Positions 19,735 through 28,754 are shown, counted from the first letter of the stretch. The stretch: DNA of 64,000 nt from Candidatus Thiodictyon syntrophicum (GCF_002813775.1 NZ_CP020370.1:620001-684000), one strand, 5' to 3'. Translations and numbers: made by a program. Notes: generated by a model not told the origin, from the letters alone.

Positions 19735-20033
19735 GGTGTCTCCTCATTGCTCTCATTTTTTTTGGTGTCGGTGCGCGGCGAGGTCGCCGCCGCCAGGCCC
19801 GGGATCGGGACCGATCCGGACCTGGGGCGGCGCCGTGCTCGCGTGCCGGCCGGTTGGTGCCGGCCGGGCAGCGGGCCTCGCCCCCAACCCGCGACGGGGT
19901 TGATGAGGTGCAACGCGAAGGGGGCGAGCCGTGCCGGGTAGAGCATAACCCCAGATCCGCGAGTGAGTCCGGGAAATCCGCGAAATCCGGTGGCGCGGGC
20001 CGAGGTTTCGGCCTTGGCTGCCTTCAGCCCGAA

Positions 20034-20127
20034 GCGACCAGACGTTCTCACGGACCGGGCCTCGTTGTCGTTGTCGTAATCGTGGTCGAATTATTCGACC
20101 TACGACAACGACAACGACAACGATCAC
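20034..20127 (+). repeat. R1 short variant, copy C
   Basis: The left flank GCGACCAGACGTTCTCACGG plus ACCGGGCC matches copy B. TCGTTGTCGTTGTCGTAATC is followed by a short GTGGTCGAATTATTCGACC loop hairpin and (ACGACA)n to 20127. The core of the full-length elements is absent. It lies in the 600-bp gap between prk and the amidase gene; the rest of that gap (19735-20033) shows nothing coding. Confidence 0.75.
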
Positions 20128-20168
20128 GGTATCCTGTGACTCCGTGGCAACCCTGGTCGCCCCACCGT

Positions 20169-20305
20169 CACTGCCATTAAGTTAAGCGCCGCAGCCCAAG
20201 CCCCTGGAGTCCAAGGCTTCAGCCTTGGAGCGCGCCAAGGCTGAAGCCTTGGACTCCAGGCAGAGGCGACGTGGTCGGCGAGTGCGCCTTAACTTAACGG
20301 CAGTG
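20169..20305. repeat. R3 MITE-like element with TTAAGTTAA ends
   Basis: Terminal inverted repeats CACTGCCATTAAGTTAAGCG (20169) and its near complement GCGCCTTAACTTAACGGCAG (20284, running on to TG at 20305) enclose a second, perfect inner palindrome, CTGGAGTCCAAGGCTTCAGC plus CTTGG around 6 bp. The total is 137 bp with no coding capacity. A differently filled element with the same TTAAGTTAA ends lies at 28990-29134. Confidence 0.75.
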
Positions 20306-20341
20306 CCCCGCCGTGGGGACCCCGCAACCGAGACCGAACGC

Positions 20342-20848
20342 ATGACCGAATCCCTCGATCCACTCGCCGTCCGGCTCGGTGCCCTCCTGCACGCCCGGGG
20401 GCTGCGCCTCGCCACGGCTGAATCCTGCACCGGGGGCTGGATTGCCAAGGTGGTCACCGACATCGCCGGGAGCAGTGCCTGGTTCGACCGCGGGTTCGTG
20501 ACCTACAGCAATGCGGCCAAGGAGGACCTGCTGGGGGTGGCGACGCAAACACTGCAAACCCACGGGGCGGTCAGCGAACCCGTGGTGCTGGAGATGGCGG
20601 CCGGCGCCCTGGCGCGCAGCCAGGCCCAGGTGGCGGTGGCCGTGAGCGGCATCGCCGGACCCGACGGCGGCAGCGAGGACAAACCCGTGGGCACGGTCTG
20701 GTTCGCCTGGGTAGTCCCCGGTGCCCCGCCCTGGGCGCGGTGCCTGCAATTCGCCGGAAACCGGGGGGAGGTGCGACACCAGGCGGTGCGGGTCGCCATC
20801 GAAGGGCTGCTGGAGCGGTTCGCGGGCGCGCCTCAGTCCGCCCCATAG
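20342..20848 (+). CDS. pncC: CinA C-terminal-type nicotinamide-nucleotide amidase
   Basis: A 168-residue stand-alone CinA-C domain. It shows A-E-S-C-T-G-G near residue 26, Y-S-N-A-A-K-E-D-L-L-G-V near 58, and V-S-G-I-A-G-P-D-G-G-S-E-D-K-P-V-G-T-V near 101, all diagnostic. The enzyme deamidates NMN to nicotinate mononucleotide in pyridine nucleotide recycling. Its 3' end overlaps the convergent minus-strand gene by 16 bp. R3 lies immediately upstream. Confidence 0.92.
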   Translation: MTESLDPLAVRLGALLHARGLRLATAESCTGGWIAKVVTDIAGSSAWFDRGFVTYSNAAKEDLLGVATQTLQTHGAVSEPVVLEMAAGALARSQAQVAVAVSGIAGPDGGSEDKPVGTVWFAWVVPGAPPWARCLQFAGNRGEVRHQAVRVAIEGLLERFAGAPQSAP

Positions 20849-21426
20849 CACCTGGCCGGCCGCACCGGCCGCCCCGTGACAAACGACAATTGCGGATCGA
20901 CCAGCGCGTGTCCGGCGATGGCGCCGCGCCCGAGCAACATCCGGAACAGCATGGTCTCGCGATTGGTCAGGGTCAGCTCGATCGGCCACTCGCGGCCCCC
21001 GATCCGCAGCCGGGTCAGGATCACACAACGCTCCTCCCGGTGCCCGCCGGAGTCGCAGACCCGGCGGCGCTCGAGCAATGGCGCCTCACCATGCACCACC
21101 ACGTCGAGGCGCCCGCGCAGCGGGTGTACGCCGAAGCGCACGGACTGGGCGGCGCCGCGGCGCAGGGGCTCGACATAGAAGGCGTGCAGGGTCGAGGTCC
21201 GGGCCCCGGTGTCCACCTTGGCCTTGATCAGGTGCAGCCCAAGGTCCGGCAGGGCCGTCCACTCCCGCCAGCCGAGCAGCAGTGGGCGCGTCGCCGGGTC
21301 GCCGGCCGACGCCGATTTACCGTAGGGGGTCTGGGCGGCTATCATCCGCCAACCTATACCACGGTGCGGTCGAACTGCCAACCGCTGGACCGGGTCCAGC
21401 GAGTCCTTACCCCGTAGCAAGACCAT
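20833..21426 (-). CDS. Retropepsin-like ATP-dependent zinc protease family (RimB-like)
   Basis: The core begins G-W-R-E-W-T-A-L-P-D-L-G and carries K-V-D-T-G-A-R-T-S-T-L-H-A, the D-T-G-A aspartic-peptidase-like motif of PF05618. Later M-L-F-R-M-L-L-G-R-G-A-I is the second conserved block. The longest frame is 197 residues; the ATG at 21345 (residue 28) would give about 170 residues, nearer the family norm, and is a good alternative start. Relatives cluster with rimK and act on poly-glutamate tails of ribosomal protein S6; no rimK is seen here. Convergent overlap with the amidase gene. Confidence 0.8.
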   Translation of the reverse strand: MVLLRGKDSLDPVQRLAVRPHRGIGWRMIAAQTPYGKSASAGDPATRPLLLGWREWTALPDLGLHLIKAKVDTGARTSTLHAFYVEPLRRGAAQSVRFGVHPLRGRLDVVVHGEAPLLERRRVCDSGGHREERCVILTRLRIGGREWPIELTLTNRETMLFRMLLGRGAIAGHALVDPQLSFVTGRPVRPARCYGAD

Positions 21427-21450
21427 CTACCCTTCAGGAGTCCGATCACA

Positions 21451-21741
21451 ATGATGCGTTCACTCTACGCCCTGCCGCTCGCCGCGTTGCTGGCCGCCGG
21501 CTACCCCACCCTGAGCCTGGCCGACGAGACGGCCGATCAGTGTCGCAAAATGGCCGCCGACGAAGAGGTAGCCCCGGAGGACATGGAGGACTATATCTCC
21601 GAGTGCCTGGCGGTCGTGCAATCCGAATCGCCCGATGAGGGCGCCGCGGCTATGGAGCGACTGGACGCGGTCGCCGCCGGGGCGGCACCGGCGGCGCAGC
21701 CCCCCGCACCGCCCGCGCCCACGTCGGCACCGAAGCCTTAG
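21451..21741 (+). CDS. Small secreted hypothetical protein
   Basis: A 96-residue protein with a signal peptide (M-M-R-S-L-Y-A-L-P-L-A-A-L-L-A-A-G, likely cleaved after L-A near residue 25), a short acidic helix-rich domain with two cysteines (D-Q-C-R-K and S-E-C-L-A) and a Pro/Ala-rich tail. CAGGAG lies 10 bp upstream of the start. Only 8 bp separate it from the next secreted protein, so they probably form an operon. Family not recognised. Confidence 0.65.
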   Translation: MMRSLYALPLAALLAAGYPTLSLADETADQCRKMAADEEVAPEDMEDYISECLAVVQSESPDEGAAAMERLDAVAAGAAPAAQPPAPPAPTSAPKP

Positions 21742-21749
21742 GGTTCCCC

Positions 21750-22427
21750 ATGGCCAGCCTTGCCCCCCTGCTCGCCCTCGTCGGCATCGCCGTCGCCCAG
21801 CCCCTGTGGGCCGAACAGGGCACGGCCAAGATCCTCGCCCCCTGGGAGGCCAATGGACAGGTCTTCCAGGTCGCCGTAGACAAGCTCCAGTTCATCGGCA
21901 CCTTCGCGGGCATCATGTATATCGAGCACGGCCAGGGGCTCCTGGACGCGGCCCTCTTCACCTGCCCGTCCACCCAGATCACCGAGATCCTCGCCAACAC
22001 CATCAAGGGTCACGGCTACTGCACCATCGAGAGCCCGACTGGCGACTATATCTACGCCGAGTACAACTGCGACGGCGAGCCCGGCTCCTGCACCGGCACC
22101 TTCAAGCTGACCGGGGGCACCGGCAAGCTCACGGGGATCACGGGGGAGAGCGACCTGATCGTGCGCACGGCGCTGTCGGGCACCACCATCGATCAGGCCG
22201 GCGGCGGTACCGTGTCCGCGGCCAAGGGGCTCGCCATCTGGCCCGAGATGCACTTCGAGATCCCGGGCAAGAGTGCCGAGGCGCTCAATATGCTCGGCAC
22301 CGGGGCCGGGGCGGCGGCCGCCAAGACCCCGCAGTTCCAACCGAAACCCCCACCCAAGCCGGTCGAGGAACCCAAGCCCACCGGCCCCGCGAAGCCCGGT
22401 GTGCCGCTCGAGCCGACACGCAAATAG
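21750..22427 (+). CDS. Secreted hypothetical beta-barrel-like protein
   Basis: A 225-residue protein with an N-terminal signal peptide ending near A-Q-P-L-W-A. The middle region has alternating hydrophobic/glycine strands (G-T-F-K-L-T-G-G-T-G-K-L-T-G-I-T-G-E-S) resembling small secreted barrel proteins, with four cysteines that may pair. The last 45 residues are a Pro/Lys-rich tail (P-K-P-P-P-K-P-V-E-E-P). Likely periplasmic or exported. No named family assigned with confidence. Confidence 0.6.
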   Translation: MASLAPLLALVGIAVAQPLWAEQGTAKILAPWEANGQVFQVAVDKLQFIGTFAGIMYIEHGQGLLDAALFTCPSTQITEILANTIKGHGYCTIESPTGDYIYAEYNCDGEPGSCTGTFKLTGGTGKLTGITGESDLIVRTALSGTTIDQAGGGTVSAAKGLAIWPEMHFEIPGKSAEALNMLGTGAGAAAAKTPQFQPKPPPKPVEEPKPTGPAKPGVPLEPTRK

Positions 22428-22467
22428 TCAGGCGCCCGCCATCGGTGGGGGATCGGCCGGGCGCTGG

Positions 22468-22737
22468 TCAGGACGCCTGCGCGTCCTCCCCGTCCTGCCC
22501 CCAGAGCTTCAGGGCATTGCGCAGCCCTATCCGCTCCAGCGCGCGGCGGTTGGCGCCCTCATGGCGCATCCGCTCGACCATGCGGTCGATCTGGTGCTCG
22601 GCGTGAATCCAGTCATCCATCGCCCCCTCCCCGGGGAATCCGCGCTGTTCCGCCAGGTAATAGGCGGCGACGGCGATCATTTCGTGTCGTTCCTCGGCGC
22701 TCAGGGTGAGCGCACTGTCTGCTCGTTCCGGTTGCAT
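22468..22737 (-). CDS. DUF2934 domain protein
   Basis: An 89-residue protein from the ATG at 22737. The segment E-M-I-A-V-A-A-Y-Y-L-A-E-Q-R-G-F-P-G-E-G-A-M-D-D-W-I-H-A-E matches DUF2934, a short domain of unknown function widespread in proteobacteria. A longer frame upstream is not conserved-looking and was not used. It sits alone, opposite the ABC operon. Confidence 0.75.
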   Translation of the reverse strand: MQPERADSALTLSAEERHEMIAVAAYYLAEQRGFPGEGAMDDWIHAEHQIDRMVERMRHEGANRRALERIGLRNALKLWGQDGEDAQAS

Positions 22738-22897
22738 CCGGGATGGCCCCCTCTTGGTGATGGCGTCTGTGCTGATGGGAGGGTGCCACGGCGCGGCCCA
22801 ATCGCCAAGCGCTGTCGTCGTCGGCCGCCTCCGAGTGGTCGCCGACCCGGCAAGAGTGTTTGGCAAGTCCCCCCCGAGCGGGTATTGTGCCCCGGTT

Positions 22898-23815
22898 ATG
22901 GAGACCCTGGTACGCGTAACCGATCTGACCCGCCGCTTTGGCCGCTATACGGCCCTGGCGGGACTCGACCTGACCCTGGCCCGGGGGGAGGTGCTCGGCC
23001 TGTTGGGGCCCAACGGCGCCGGCAAGACCACCTGTCTGCGGGTCCTGAGCGGCAACCTGGCCCCGAGCAGCGGGCGGGTGGAGATCGCCGGCATCGACCT
23101 CGCCCGCAACCCGGTCGGGGCCAAGCGACTCCTGGGCTATCTCCCCGAGCGCCCGCCCCTCTACCAGGACCTGAGGATCGATGAGTACCTGGGGTTCTGC
23201 GCCCGGCTGCACCGGGTCCCCCGCGCCAGGACCGCGGACGCGGTGGCGCAGGCCAAGTGCCGCTGCGGTCTGGATGAGCTGGGCCGGCGTCCCATCGCCA
23301 AGCTGTCCAAGGGCTATCGGCAGCGGCTCGGCATCGCGCAGGCAATCCTGCACCGGCCACGGCTGCTGATCCTGGACGAACCTACCGAGGGGCTGGACCC
23401 GGTGCAGGTCCGCCAGATCCGCTCCCTGGTGCGCGAGCTGGCGTGCGACAGCGGGATCATCTTCTCCAGCCACGTCCTGCCGGAGGTCCAGGCGGTGTGC
23501 GACCGCGTGGCGATCCTCCATCAGGGGCGGCTGGTGTCCGGGGACCACCTCGCCACCGACCGCGGCACCCTCGTCTGGCGGCTGCGCCTGGCGCCGCCCG
23601 CGGACTGCGCCGCGGTCAGCGCCCTGGACTGCGTGGCGCAGGCAAGCCCGCTCCAGGAGGAGTACACGCGCGTCGTCCTCAAGCCCGACCAAGGACCCGA
23701 GGACCTGGCCCGGCAGGTGGTGGCGGCCGGGCTCGGGCTGCGGGAGCTGACTGCCGAGCGCAGCGACCTGGAGCGGGTCTTCTTCGACCTGATCGGGGCG
23801 CAGGAGTCGGCGTGA
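22898..23815 (+). CDS. ABC transporter ATP-binding protein, GldA-like
   Basis: A 305-residue ABC ATPase with Walker A G-P-N-G-A-G-K-T-T (37-45), signature L-S-K-G-Y-R-Q-R (about 145), Walker B L-L-I-L-D-E-P and the extra C-terminal domain typical of GldA/CcmA-type exporters. It is followed by a permease (4-bp overlap) and a GldG-like periplasmic-domain protein, the same order as in Bacteroidetes gliding/Gld-type and many proteobacterial auxiliary transport systems. The substrate is unknown. Start at ATG 22898 where ABC homology begins. Confidence 0.9.
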   Translation: METLVRVTDLTRRFGRYTALAGLDLTLARGEVLGLLGPNGAGKTTCLRVLSGNLAPSSGRVEIAGIDLARNPVGAKRLLGYLPERPPLYQDLRIDEYLGFCARLHRVPRARTADAVAQAKCRCGLDELGRRPIAKLSKGYRQRLGIAQAILHRPRLLILDEPTEGLDPVQVRQIRSLVRELACDSGIIFSSHVLPEVQAVCDRVAILHQGRLVSGDHLATDRGTLVWRLRLAPPADCAAVSALDCVAQASPLQEEYTRVVLKPDQGPEDLARQVVAAGLGLRELTAERSDLERVFFDLIGAQESA

Positions 23816-24549
23816 TCCTCACTATCGTCGGTCGGGAACTGCGCGGCGGCCTGGTCACACCGCTCTTGTGGGTGCTGCTCGGGGCGGGCCAGGTGGTGCT
23901 CGCCTGGGTCTTTCTGAAGGTGGTCGACGACTTCAGCGGGCTGGGGGCCGATGAGCGGGTGGCCAGCCTGTCGCAGGAACTGGCACTGAACCTGTTCAGC
24001 ATCGCCGCCGTGATCGCCATGCTGGCTGCCCCGCTGATCGCCATGCGGATGCTGAGCGCCGAATTCAGGGACGGGACCTACGATCTGATCGGCGCGGCGC
24101 CGGTGCACCTGTACGCCGTGGTCCTGGGCAAGTTCCTCGGGGTGGCGGCCCTGCTCACCCCCCTGTGCCTGCTGCCCGCGGCCAACCTGACCCTGCTCCT
24201 GGGTGTCGCCGACCTGGACCCGGGGCTCTTCGCCGCGGCCACCCTGGGGCTGTGGCTGGCGGGCCTGATGTTCGGTGCCATCGGGCTCTATGCCGCCAGC
24301 CTGAGCGCCCAGCCGGGGGCGGCGGTATTGGCCGCCTTCGGCCTGCTGCTGCTGTTCTCCGTGATCGGGCGCGCCCAGGACTTGAGCCTCCCGGGGCTCT
24401 CGCTCTTCGCCTGGCTCGCCTGGAACGAGCACCTGCTGTGGTTCCTGCTGGGCGCCGTGCGGGTCAGTGATGTGGCCTATTTTCTGCTCTTTACCGGGCT
24501 CTTTCTGGCGCTGACCCACCGGCGGCTGGCCAATCGGCGGCTTGCGTAA
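23812..24549 (+). CDS. ABC-2 type permease, GldF-like
   Basis: A 245-residue integral membrane protein with six or seven helices. The segment A-P-L-I-A-M-R-M-L-S-A-E-F-R-D-G-T-Y-D-L-I is the conserved loop of GldF/NosY-type ABC-2 permeases. It starts at a GTG overlapping the ATPase stop (GTGA). It forms the membrane channel with the upstream ATPase. An R2 element separates it from the next gene. Confidence 0.88.
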   Translation: MILTIVGRELRGGLVTPLLWVLLGAGQVVLAWVFLKVVDDFSGLGADERVASLSQELALNLFSIAAVIAMLAAPLIAMRMLSAEFRDGTYDLIGAAPVHLYAVVLGKFLGVAALLTPLCLLPAANLTLLLGVADLDPGLFAAATLGLWLAGLMFGAIGLYAASLSAQPGAAVLAAFGLLLLFSVIGRAQDLSLPGLSLFAWLAWNEHLLWFLLGAVRVSDVAYFLLFTGLFLALTHRRLANRRLA

Positions 24550-24560
24550 ATCAAGAACGG

Positions 24561-24729
24561 AGTTAGCCGCAAATGAACGCAAATAAACGCAAAAAACAAC
24601 AACGATTGCTGGGCATTCCCCGGACACCAGCCCAGGGCACCCGCGAGGCCATCTCCCAATGTGGATAAACGCCCGACAACCTGCGGTATTTATTTGCGTT
24701 CGTTTGCGTTCATTTGCGGCTAACCACTC
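24561..24729. repeat. R2 inverted-repeat element, copy 2
   Basis: Left arm AGTTAGCCGCAAATGAACGC at 24561; right arm ending TTTGCGTTCATTTGCGGCTA near 24722; spacer about 95 bp. It lies inside the Gld-type operon, ending 12 bp before the GldG-like start codon, so it may attenuate or separate expression of the two halves. Confidence 0.8.
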
Positions 24730-24740
24730 TTCCTAGGTTC

Positions 24741-26111
24741 ATGAAAACCTGGACTACAACCATTTTCCGGGCCATCAAGGGCATTGAACGCCCCCTGGCG
24801 GATGCTCTCTTCGCCCTGCTGCTGCTCGCCTGCGTGATCGCGGCCGGCTGGCTGGTCGCCCGCCACGACCGCTACTGGGACTGGACCGGCGAGGGCGCCA
24901 ACTCCCTGAGCCCGGAGTCCGCGGCGATCTTAAGCCGCCTCGACTCACCGCTGCGCGCCAGCGTCTTCGCCGACCCCCAGGACCCCCTGGGCAAGGCCAT
25001 CGAGCGCCTCCTGGCCCGCTACCGGCACGCCCTGCCGGGGCTCATGGTGCGCTTCATCGACCCCCAGCGCTTCCCGGAACAGGCGCGCGACGCCAAGGTC
25101 ACCCTGGCCGGTCAGATCATGCTCGAGTACCGGGGGCGCCGGGAGACCCTGAGCCGGGTCGGGGAGCGCACCCTCAGCGCCGCCATTGCCCGCCTTGCCG
25201 GCACCAGGGCGCCCTGGGTGGCGGTCCTGGAGGGCCACGGGGAGCGCAGGATCGACGGCGAGGGGGGCGCGGACCTGGGCCGCTTCGCCCAGGAGTTGAA
25301 GGAGCGCGGCTTCCTGCCGCGCAATCTGGACCTGGCGACGGCGGCGGACGTGCCGGTCAACACCCACCTGGTCCTGCTCTCCAACCCGGCGCTCGCACTC
25401 TTCCCCGGGGAGGTGCAACGGCTCGCCCGGTATCTGGAGCGCGGCGGCAACCTGCTCTGGCTCATGGACCCGGGGCCCGCCGACGGGCTCGAACCGCTGC
25501 TGGATCTCCTGGGCATCGGCGTGCTCCCCGGCACCGTGGTCGACGCGAAGGCGGCGCAGTTCGAGTCCAAGACCCCGGCGGTGGCCGTCATCGCCGAGTT
25601 CCCGGACGACTCCCTGGGGGCCGGTCTCAAGGACCCCGCGCTGCTGCCCGGGGCGCTCGCCTTCGAGACCCGCACCGCCCCCGGCTGGACCCTGGCCGGT
25701 TATCTGAGCACCGGCAGCGAGAGTTGGAACGAAACCGGGCGCGTCGAGGGCAAGGTCTTCCGCGACGAGGTGGTCGGCGAACAGGCCGGTCCGCTCCCGG
25801 TGGTCCTGGCCCTGACCAGGCCCCTGGGCGAGGACGGCCAGGTGCAGCGGGTGCTGGTGGTCGGGGACGGGGACTTCCTGAGCAACGCCCAACTCGACGC
25901 CTACGGCAACCGCGCCCTGGGTCTCAAACTGCTGCGCTGGGTGAGCGGGGAGGAGGGCCTGTTCGCCCTGCCCCCGGACCCCGCGCCGGCCGCGGGCCTG
26001 ATCCTGGACCAGGACCGCCGCCTGCTCCTGGGGCTGGGCGCCCTGGTCCTCCTGCCCGGACTCTTCCTGGTCGCGGGCTTGACCATGCGCTGGGCGCGTG
26101 CGCGAGGTTAG
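24741..26111 (+). CDS. GldG-like ABC auxiliary protein
   Basis: A 456-residue protein with an N-terminal membrane helix (about 22-44), a large periplasmic region and a C-terminal helix (about 430-450). It contains N-S-L-S-P-E-S near 64-70 and the G-H-G-E-R segment near 171 of the GldG/DUF4350-like family, plus L-M-D-P-G in the Rossmann-like middle. It probably couples to the upstream ABC permease. The DUF4340 gene follows after 3 bp. Confidence 0.82.
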   Translation: MKTWTTTIFRAIKGIERPLADALFALLLLACVIAAGWLVARHDRYWDWTGEGANSLSPESAAILSRLDSPLRASVFADPQDPLGKAIERLLARYRHALPGLMVRFIDPQRFPEQARDAKVTLAGQIMLEYRGRRETLSRVGERTLSAAIARLAGTRAPWVAVLEGHGERRIDGEGGADLGRFAQELKERGFLPRNLDLATAADVPVNTHLVLLSNPALALFPGEVQRLARYLERGGNLLWLMDPGPADGLEPLLDLLGIGVLPGTVVDAKAAQFESKTPAVAVIAEFPDDSLGAGLKDPALLPGALAFETRTAPGWTLAGYLSTGSESWNETGRVEGKVFRDEVVGEQAGPLPVVLALTRPLGEDGQVQRVLVVGDGDFLSNAQLDAYGNRALGLKLLRWVSGEEGLFALPPDPAPAAGLILDQDRRLLLGLGALVLLPGLFLVAGLTMRWARARG

Positions 26112-26114
26112 ACC

Positions 26115-27254
26115 ATGAAGGCACGGTGGCTCATCAATCTGGTCCTGCTCCTGGTGCTCGCGGCACTGGGCCTGGGCATCCGTCACATAGTGAGCGTTGC
26201 GGACAGCCCCCAGACGCTGACCGCGACCGCCGCCGCGGACGTCCGACTCATCGAGGTGGAGCGCGTCGGCGAGCCCCGCATCCGCCTGGAGCAGACCCCG
26301 GACGGCTGGCGGATGCGCGAACCCATGGACCTGGACGCCGACCAGGGGCAGGTCGAGCGCCTGCTGAGCGGCCTGCGCACCCCGGTCCAGCGCAGCTTCC
26401 CGGCCCAATCCGCCGCGCTCGGTGAACTGGGGTTGGCCCCGGCCAAGCTCCAGGTCAGGTTGGACGACCTGACGCTGGGCTTCGGTGGTCTGGACCCGCT
26501 GGGACAGCGCCGCTATGTGGCGGCGGATGGATTGGTGCACCTGATCGACGACGGGGTCTATGCCCGGCTGATTGCCCCGCCCATCGACTATTGCTCGCGC
26601 CAACTCCTGCCCCGCGCCGCCCCCCCGGTCTACGCCACACTCAATGGGGTGCCCCTGGCCGGCGCCTCCCTGAAGACCCTGGCCGGGCTGACGGCCGAGC
26701 GCCTGGAGCCCATGACCGGCGACCTGAGCGGCGAGCCGCTCCAGGTCAGGTTCGGGGACGGCACCACGCTGCGCCTGCTGGTGTCCGCCGATCGGCGCCG
26801 CTGGACCCGGCTGGATCAGCGGCTGCGCTATGTGCTGGGCGATGGGCTGCTGTTGGAACTGGACCCGACGGCCATTGACCCAGGCCCGCCGCCCGCCCCG
26901 GCCGACGGCGCGCCGACGCGCGTCGCGGTGCCGCCCGGCCCCCTCATGCCGGCTGTCGGCAGTACCGCGCCCAACACCCCGGCGCCGGACCCGCTCGCGC
27001 TCACGGCGGACCCCGCCCCGGACACCCCCCAGGAGACCCCGCCGGTGGTCCGCCTGAGCCCGGACCAGGACCAGTCCGACCAACCGGACGCGGATGAACA
27101 ACCACGCACCGGCTTCGGCGCCGAACCCTACAAGGCACCGCCCGCGGGATTCGGCATCGACCCCTTCGCACCAGACCCGGCGGCGGACCCCGCGGGGACG
27201 GCCCCGGCGACCAAGGGAAAGGCCGAGATCACGCCCTCGCTGCGCAGGTACTGA
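26115..27254 (+). CDS. DUF4340 domain protein
   Basis: A 379-residue protein with one N-terminal membrane helix (5-24) and a periplasmic DUF4340 domain ([21 protein letters not shown]). The last 120 residues are a low-complexity Pro/Ala/Asp tail. DUF4340 genes regularly follow gldG-like genes and are assumed to be part of the transporter. The following mutM start is only 2 bp after the stop. Confidence 0.82.
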   Translation: MKARWLINLVLLLVLAALGLGIRHIVSVADSPQTLTATAAADVRLIEVERVGEPRIRLEQTPDGWRMREPMDLDADQGQVERLLSGLRTPVQRSFPAQSAALGELGLAPAKLQVRLDDLTLGFGGLDPLGQRRYVAADGLVHLIDDGVYARLIAPPIDYCSRQLLPRAAPPVYATLNGVPLAGASLKTLAGLTAERLEPMTGDLSGEPLQVRFGDGTTLRLLVSADRRRWTRLDQRLRYVLGDGLLLELDPTAIDPGPPPAPADGAPTRVAVPPGPLMPAVGSTAPNTPAPDPLALTADPAPDTPQETPPVVRLSPDQDQSDQPDADEQPRTGFGAEPYKAPPAGFGIDPFAPDPAADPAGTAPATKGKAEITPSLRRY

Positions 27255-27256
27255 GG

Positions 27257-28084
27257 GTGCCCGAACTCCCGGAGGTCGAGACCACGCTGCGCGGCATCCG
27301 CCCCCACCTCGAAGGCCGACGGATCGAGCGCCTGGTGGTGCGTCAGCCGCGCCTGCGCCTGCCCATCCCCGCCGACCTGCCCGAACGCCTGGCGGGCCTG
27401 TCGATCGGCGGGCTCACACGGCGCGCCAAGTACCTGCTGCTCGAGGTCGGCGGCGGCAGCCTGATCCTGCACCTGGGCATGTCCGGAAGCCTGCGCCTGG
27501 TCACCGCTGGGTTGGCGCCCACCCGGCACGACCACGTCGACCTGGTGCTCACCGACGGCCGCGCCCTGCGCCTGCACGATCCCCGCCGCTTCGGCCTCCT
27601 GATCTGGACCCCGGACCCGCCCGCCCTGGCCGCGACCCGGCACCCACTGCTGCGCGACCTGGGCCCCGAGCCACTGGAAAGCGAATTCGACGGCGCCCAC
27701 CTCTTCGCCCAGAGCCGGGGCCGACGGGTGGCGGTCAAATCCCTCATCATGGACGGGACCGTGGTGGTCGGGGTAGGAAATATCTATGCCAGCGAATCCC
27801 TGTTCCTGGCCGGCATCCACCCGGCCCGCGCCTGCAACCGCATCGCGCTGCCGCGCTACCTGCGCCTGGCCGACACCATCAGGACCGTACTCAAGGCATC
27901 CATCGTCCAGGGCGGCACCACGCTGCGCAACTATGTGCAGGAGGACGGCAACCCCGGCTATTTCGCGCGCCTGCTGCGCGTCTACGGCCGCACCGGGCAG
28001 CCCTGCCCGACCTGCGGCACGGCGCTTCGCGAGCAACGCATCGGGCAGCGGTCCAGCTTCTATTGCGCGCGGTGTCAGCATTGA
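27257..28084 (+). CDS. mutM: Formamidopyrimidine-DNA glycosylase
   Basis: A 275-residue bifunctional base-excision enzyme. The N terminus P-E-L-P-E-V-E-T gives the catalytic proline (after Met removal) and Glu. Lys near 58 in R-R-A-K-Y-L and the H2TH region [11 protein letters not shown] are intact. The C-terminal zinc finger is C-P-T-C ... C-A-R-C. It removes 8-oxoguanine and formamidopyrimidines and cleaves the abasic site. The start is GTG, 2 bp after the DUF4340 stop, so it is read with the Gld-type operon. Confidence 0.96.
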   Translation: MPELPEVETTLRGIRPHLEGRRIERLVVRQPRLRLPIPADLPERLAGLSIGGLTRRAKYLLLEVGGGSLILHLGMSGSLRLVTAGLAPTRHDHVDLVLTDGRALRLHDPRRFGLLIWTPDPPALAATRHPLLRDLGPEPLESEFDGAHLFAQSRGRRVAVKSLIMDGTVVVGVGNIYASESLFLAGIHPARACNRIALPRYLRLADTIRTVLKASIVQGGTTLRNYVQEDGNPGYFARLLRVYGRTGQPCPTCGTALREQRIGQRSSFYCARCQH

Positions 28085-28124
28085 TGGCGCGCGGCCGAGA
28101 AAGGGCCTTTAATTCACCAATGAG

Positions 28125-28298
28125 CGTTGTCGTTGTCGTTGTCGTAATCGTAATCGTAATCGAAAGAACGATGAAATTTGCGGTGCCAGAGAATCCGGGC
28201 AACTACGATAACCTGGATTTCGACAACGACAACGACAACGACAACGACGCGACAGGCACTCTCTAATGAACTTGTTTAGCCTATTACTGAACCACTCC
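28125..28298 (-). repeat. R1 element, copy D (inverted)
   Basis: Opposite orientation to the other full copies. GTTGTC units and three TAATCG units at 28125-28162, core complement (AAATTTGCGG, GAATCCGGGC, TACGATAACCTGGATTTCG) to 28221, then GACAAC units to 28248. The complement of the family's left flank (CTTGTTTAGCCTATTACTGA) continues to about 28298, inside the DUF192 coding region. The family's right flank is missing on the mutM side. Confidence 0.8.
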
Positions 28299-28754
28299 TT
28301 AGCCCCCGGACGCCGACACGCAGCGCCCATCGCCGCGTTGGTCGGCCTGTGCCTCGGCCTGCCGCCGGCCGGGGACCTGTACGCCGCCGAACAGGTCAGG
28401 GTCCGGGTCGGCCCCGCCGCCTTCCAGGTGGAGTTGGCGCAAACGCAAGAGGAGCGCCGGCGCGGCCTGATGTTCCGCCGACACCTGCCCGCCGATCAGG
28501 GGATGCTCTTCACCCAGCCCCCGGCCCGCGCCGAATTCTGGATGAAAAACACCCTGATCCCGCTGGACCTGCTGTATTTCGACGCCGCCGGCACCCTGCT
28601 TCAGATAGTCCCCGAGGCCCAGCCCTGCCGTCAGCAGGACTGCCCCACCTACCCCAGCACCTCCACCGCCGTCGGCTACATCCTGGAGATCAAAGGCGGC
28701 GAGGCCGCCCGCCAAGCCATCCAGGTCGGCGACCCCCTGGCGCTCATCCGCTAG
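28266..28754 (+). CDS. DUF192 family secreted protein
   Basis: A 162-residue protein. After a hydrophobic signal region (A-P-I-A-A-L-V-G-L-C-L-G-L near 20-32) comes the DUF192 domain: E-E-R-R-R-G-L-M-F-R near 62-71, G-M-L-F near 79, the hallmark F-W-M-K-N-T-L-I-P-L-D near 91-101, and G-Y-I-L-E-I-K-G-G. Function unknown; members are small periplasmic barrels. The first 11 residues are encoded by the outer flank of R1 copy D, so the repeat appears to have supplied or replaced the start codon. Confidence 0.85.
   Translation: MNLFSLLLNHSLAPGRRHAAPIAALVGLCLGLPPAGDLYAAEQVRVRVGPAAFQVELAQTQEERRRGLMFRRHLPADQGMLFTQPPARAEFWMKNTLIPLDLLYFDAAGTLLQIVPEAQPCRQQDCPTYPSTSTAVGYILEIKGGEAARQAIQVGDPLALIR

Noticed and set aside
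22738..22866. N-terminal extension of the DUF2934 protein
   Set aside because: Residues before the ATG at 22737 have no domain character, and the extension would reach into the region opposite the ABC operon leader.
24945..27101. Long minus-strand frame opposite the GldG/DUF4340 genes
   Set aside because: Antisense shadow, Gln/Gly/Arg-rich, overlapping two well-supported genes.
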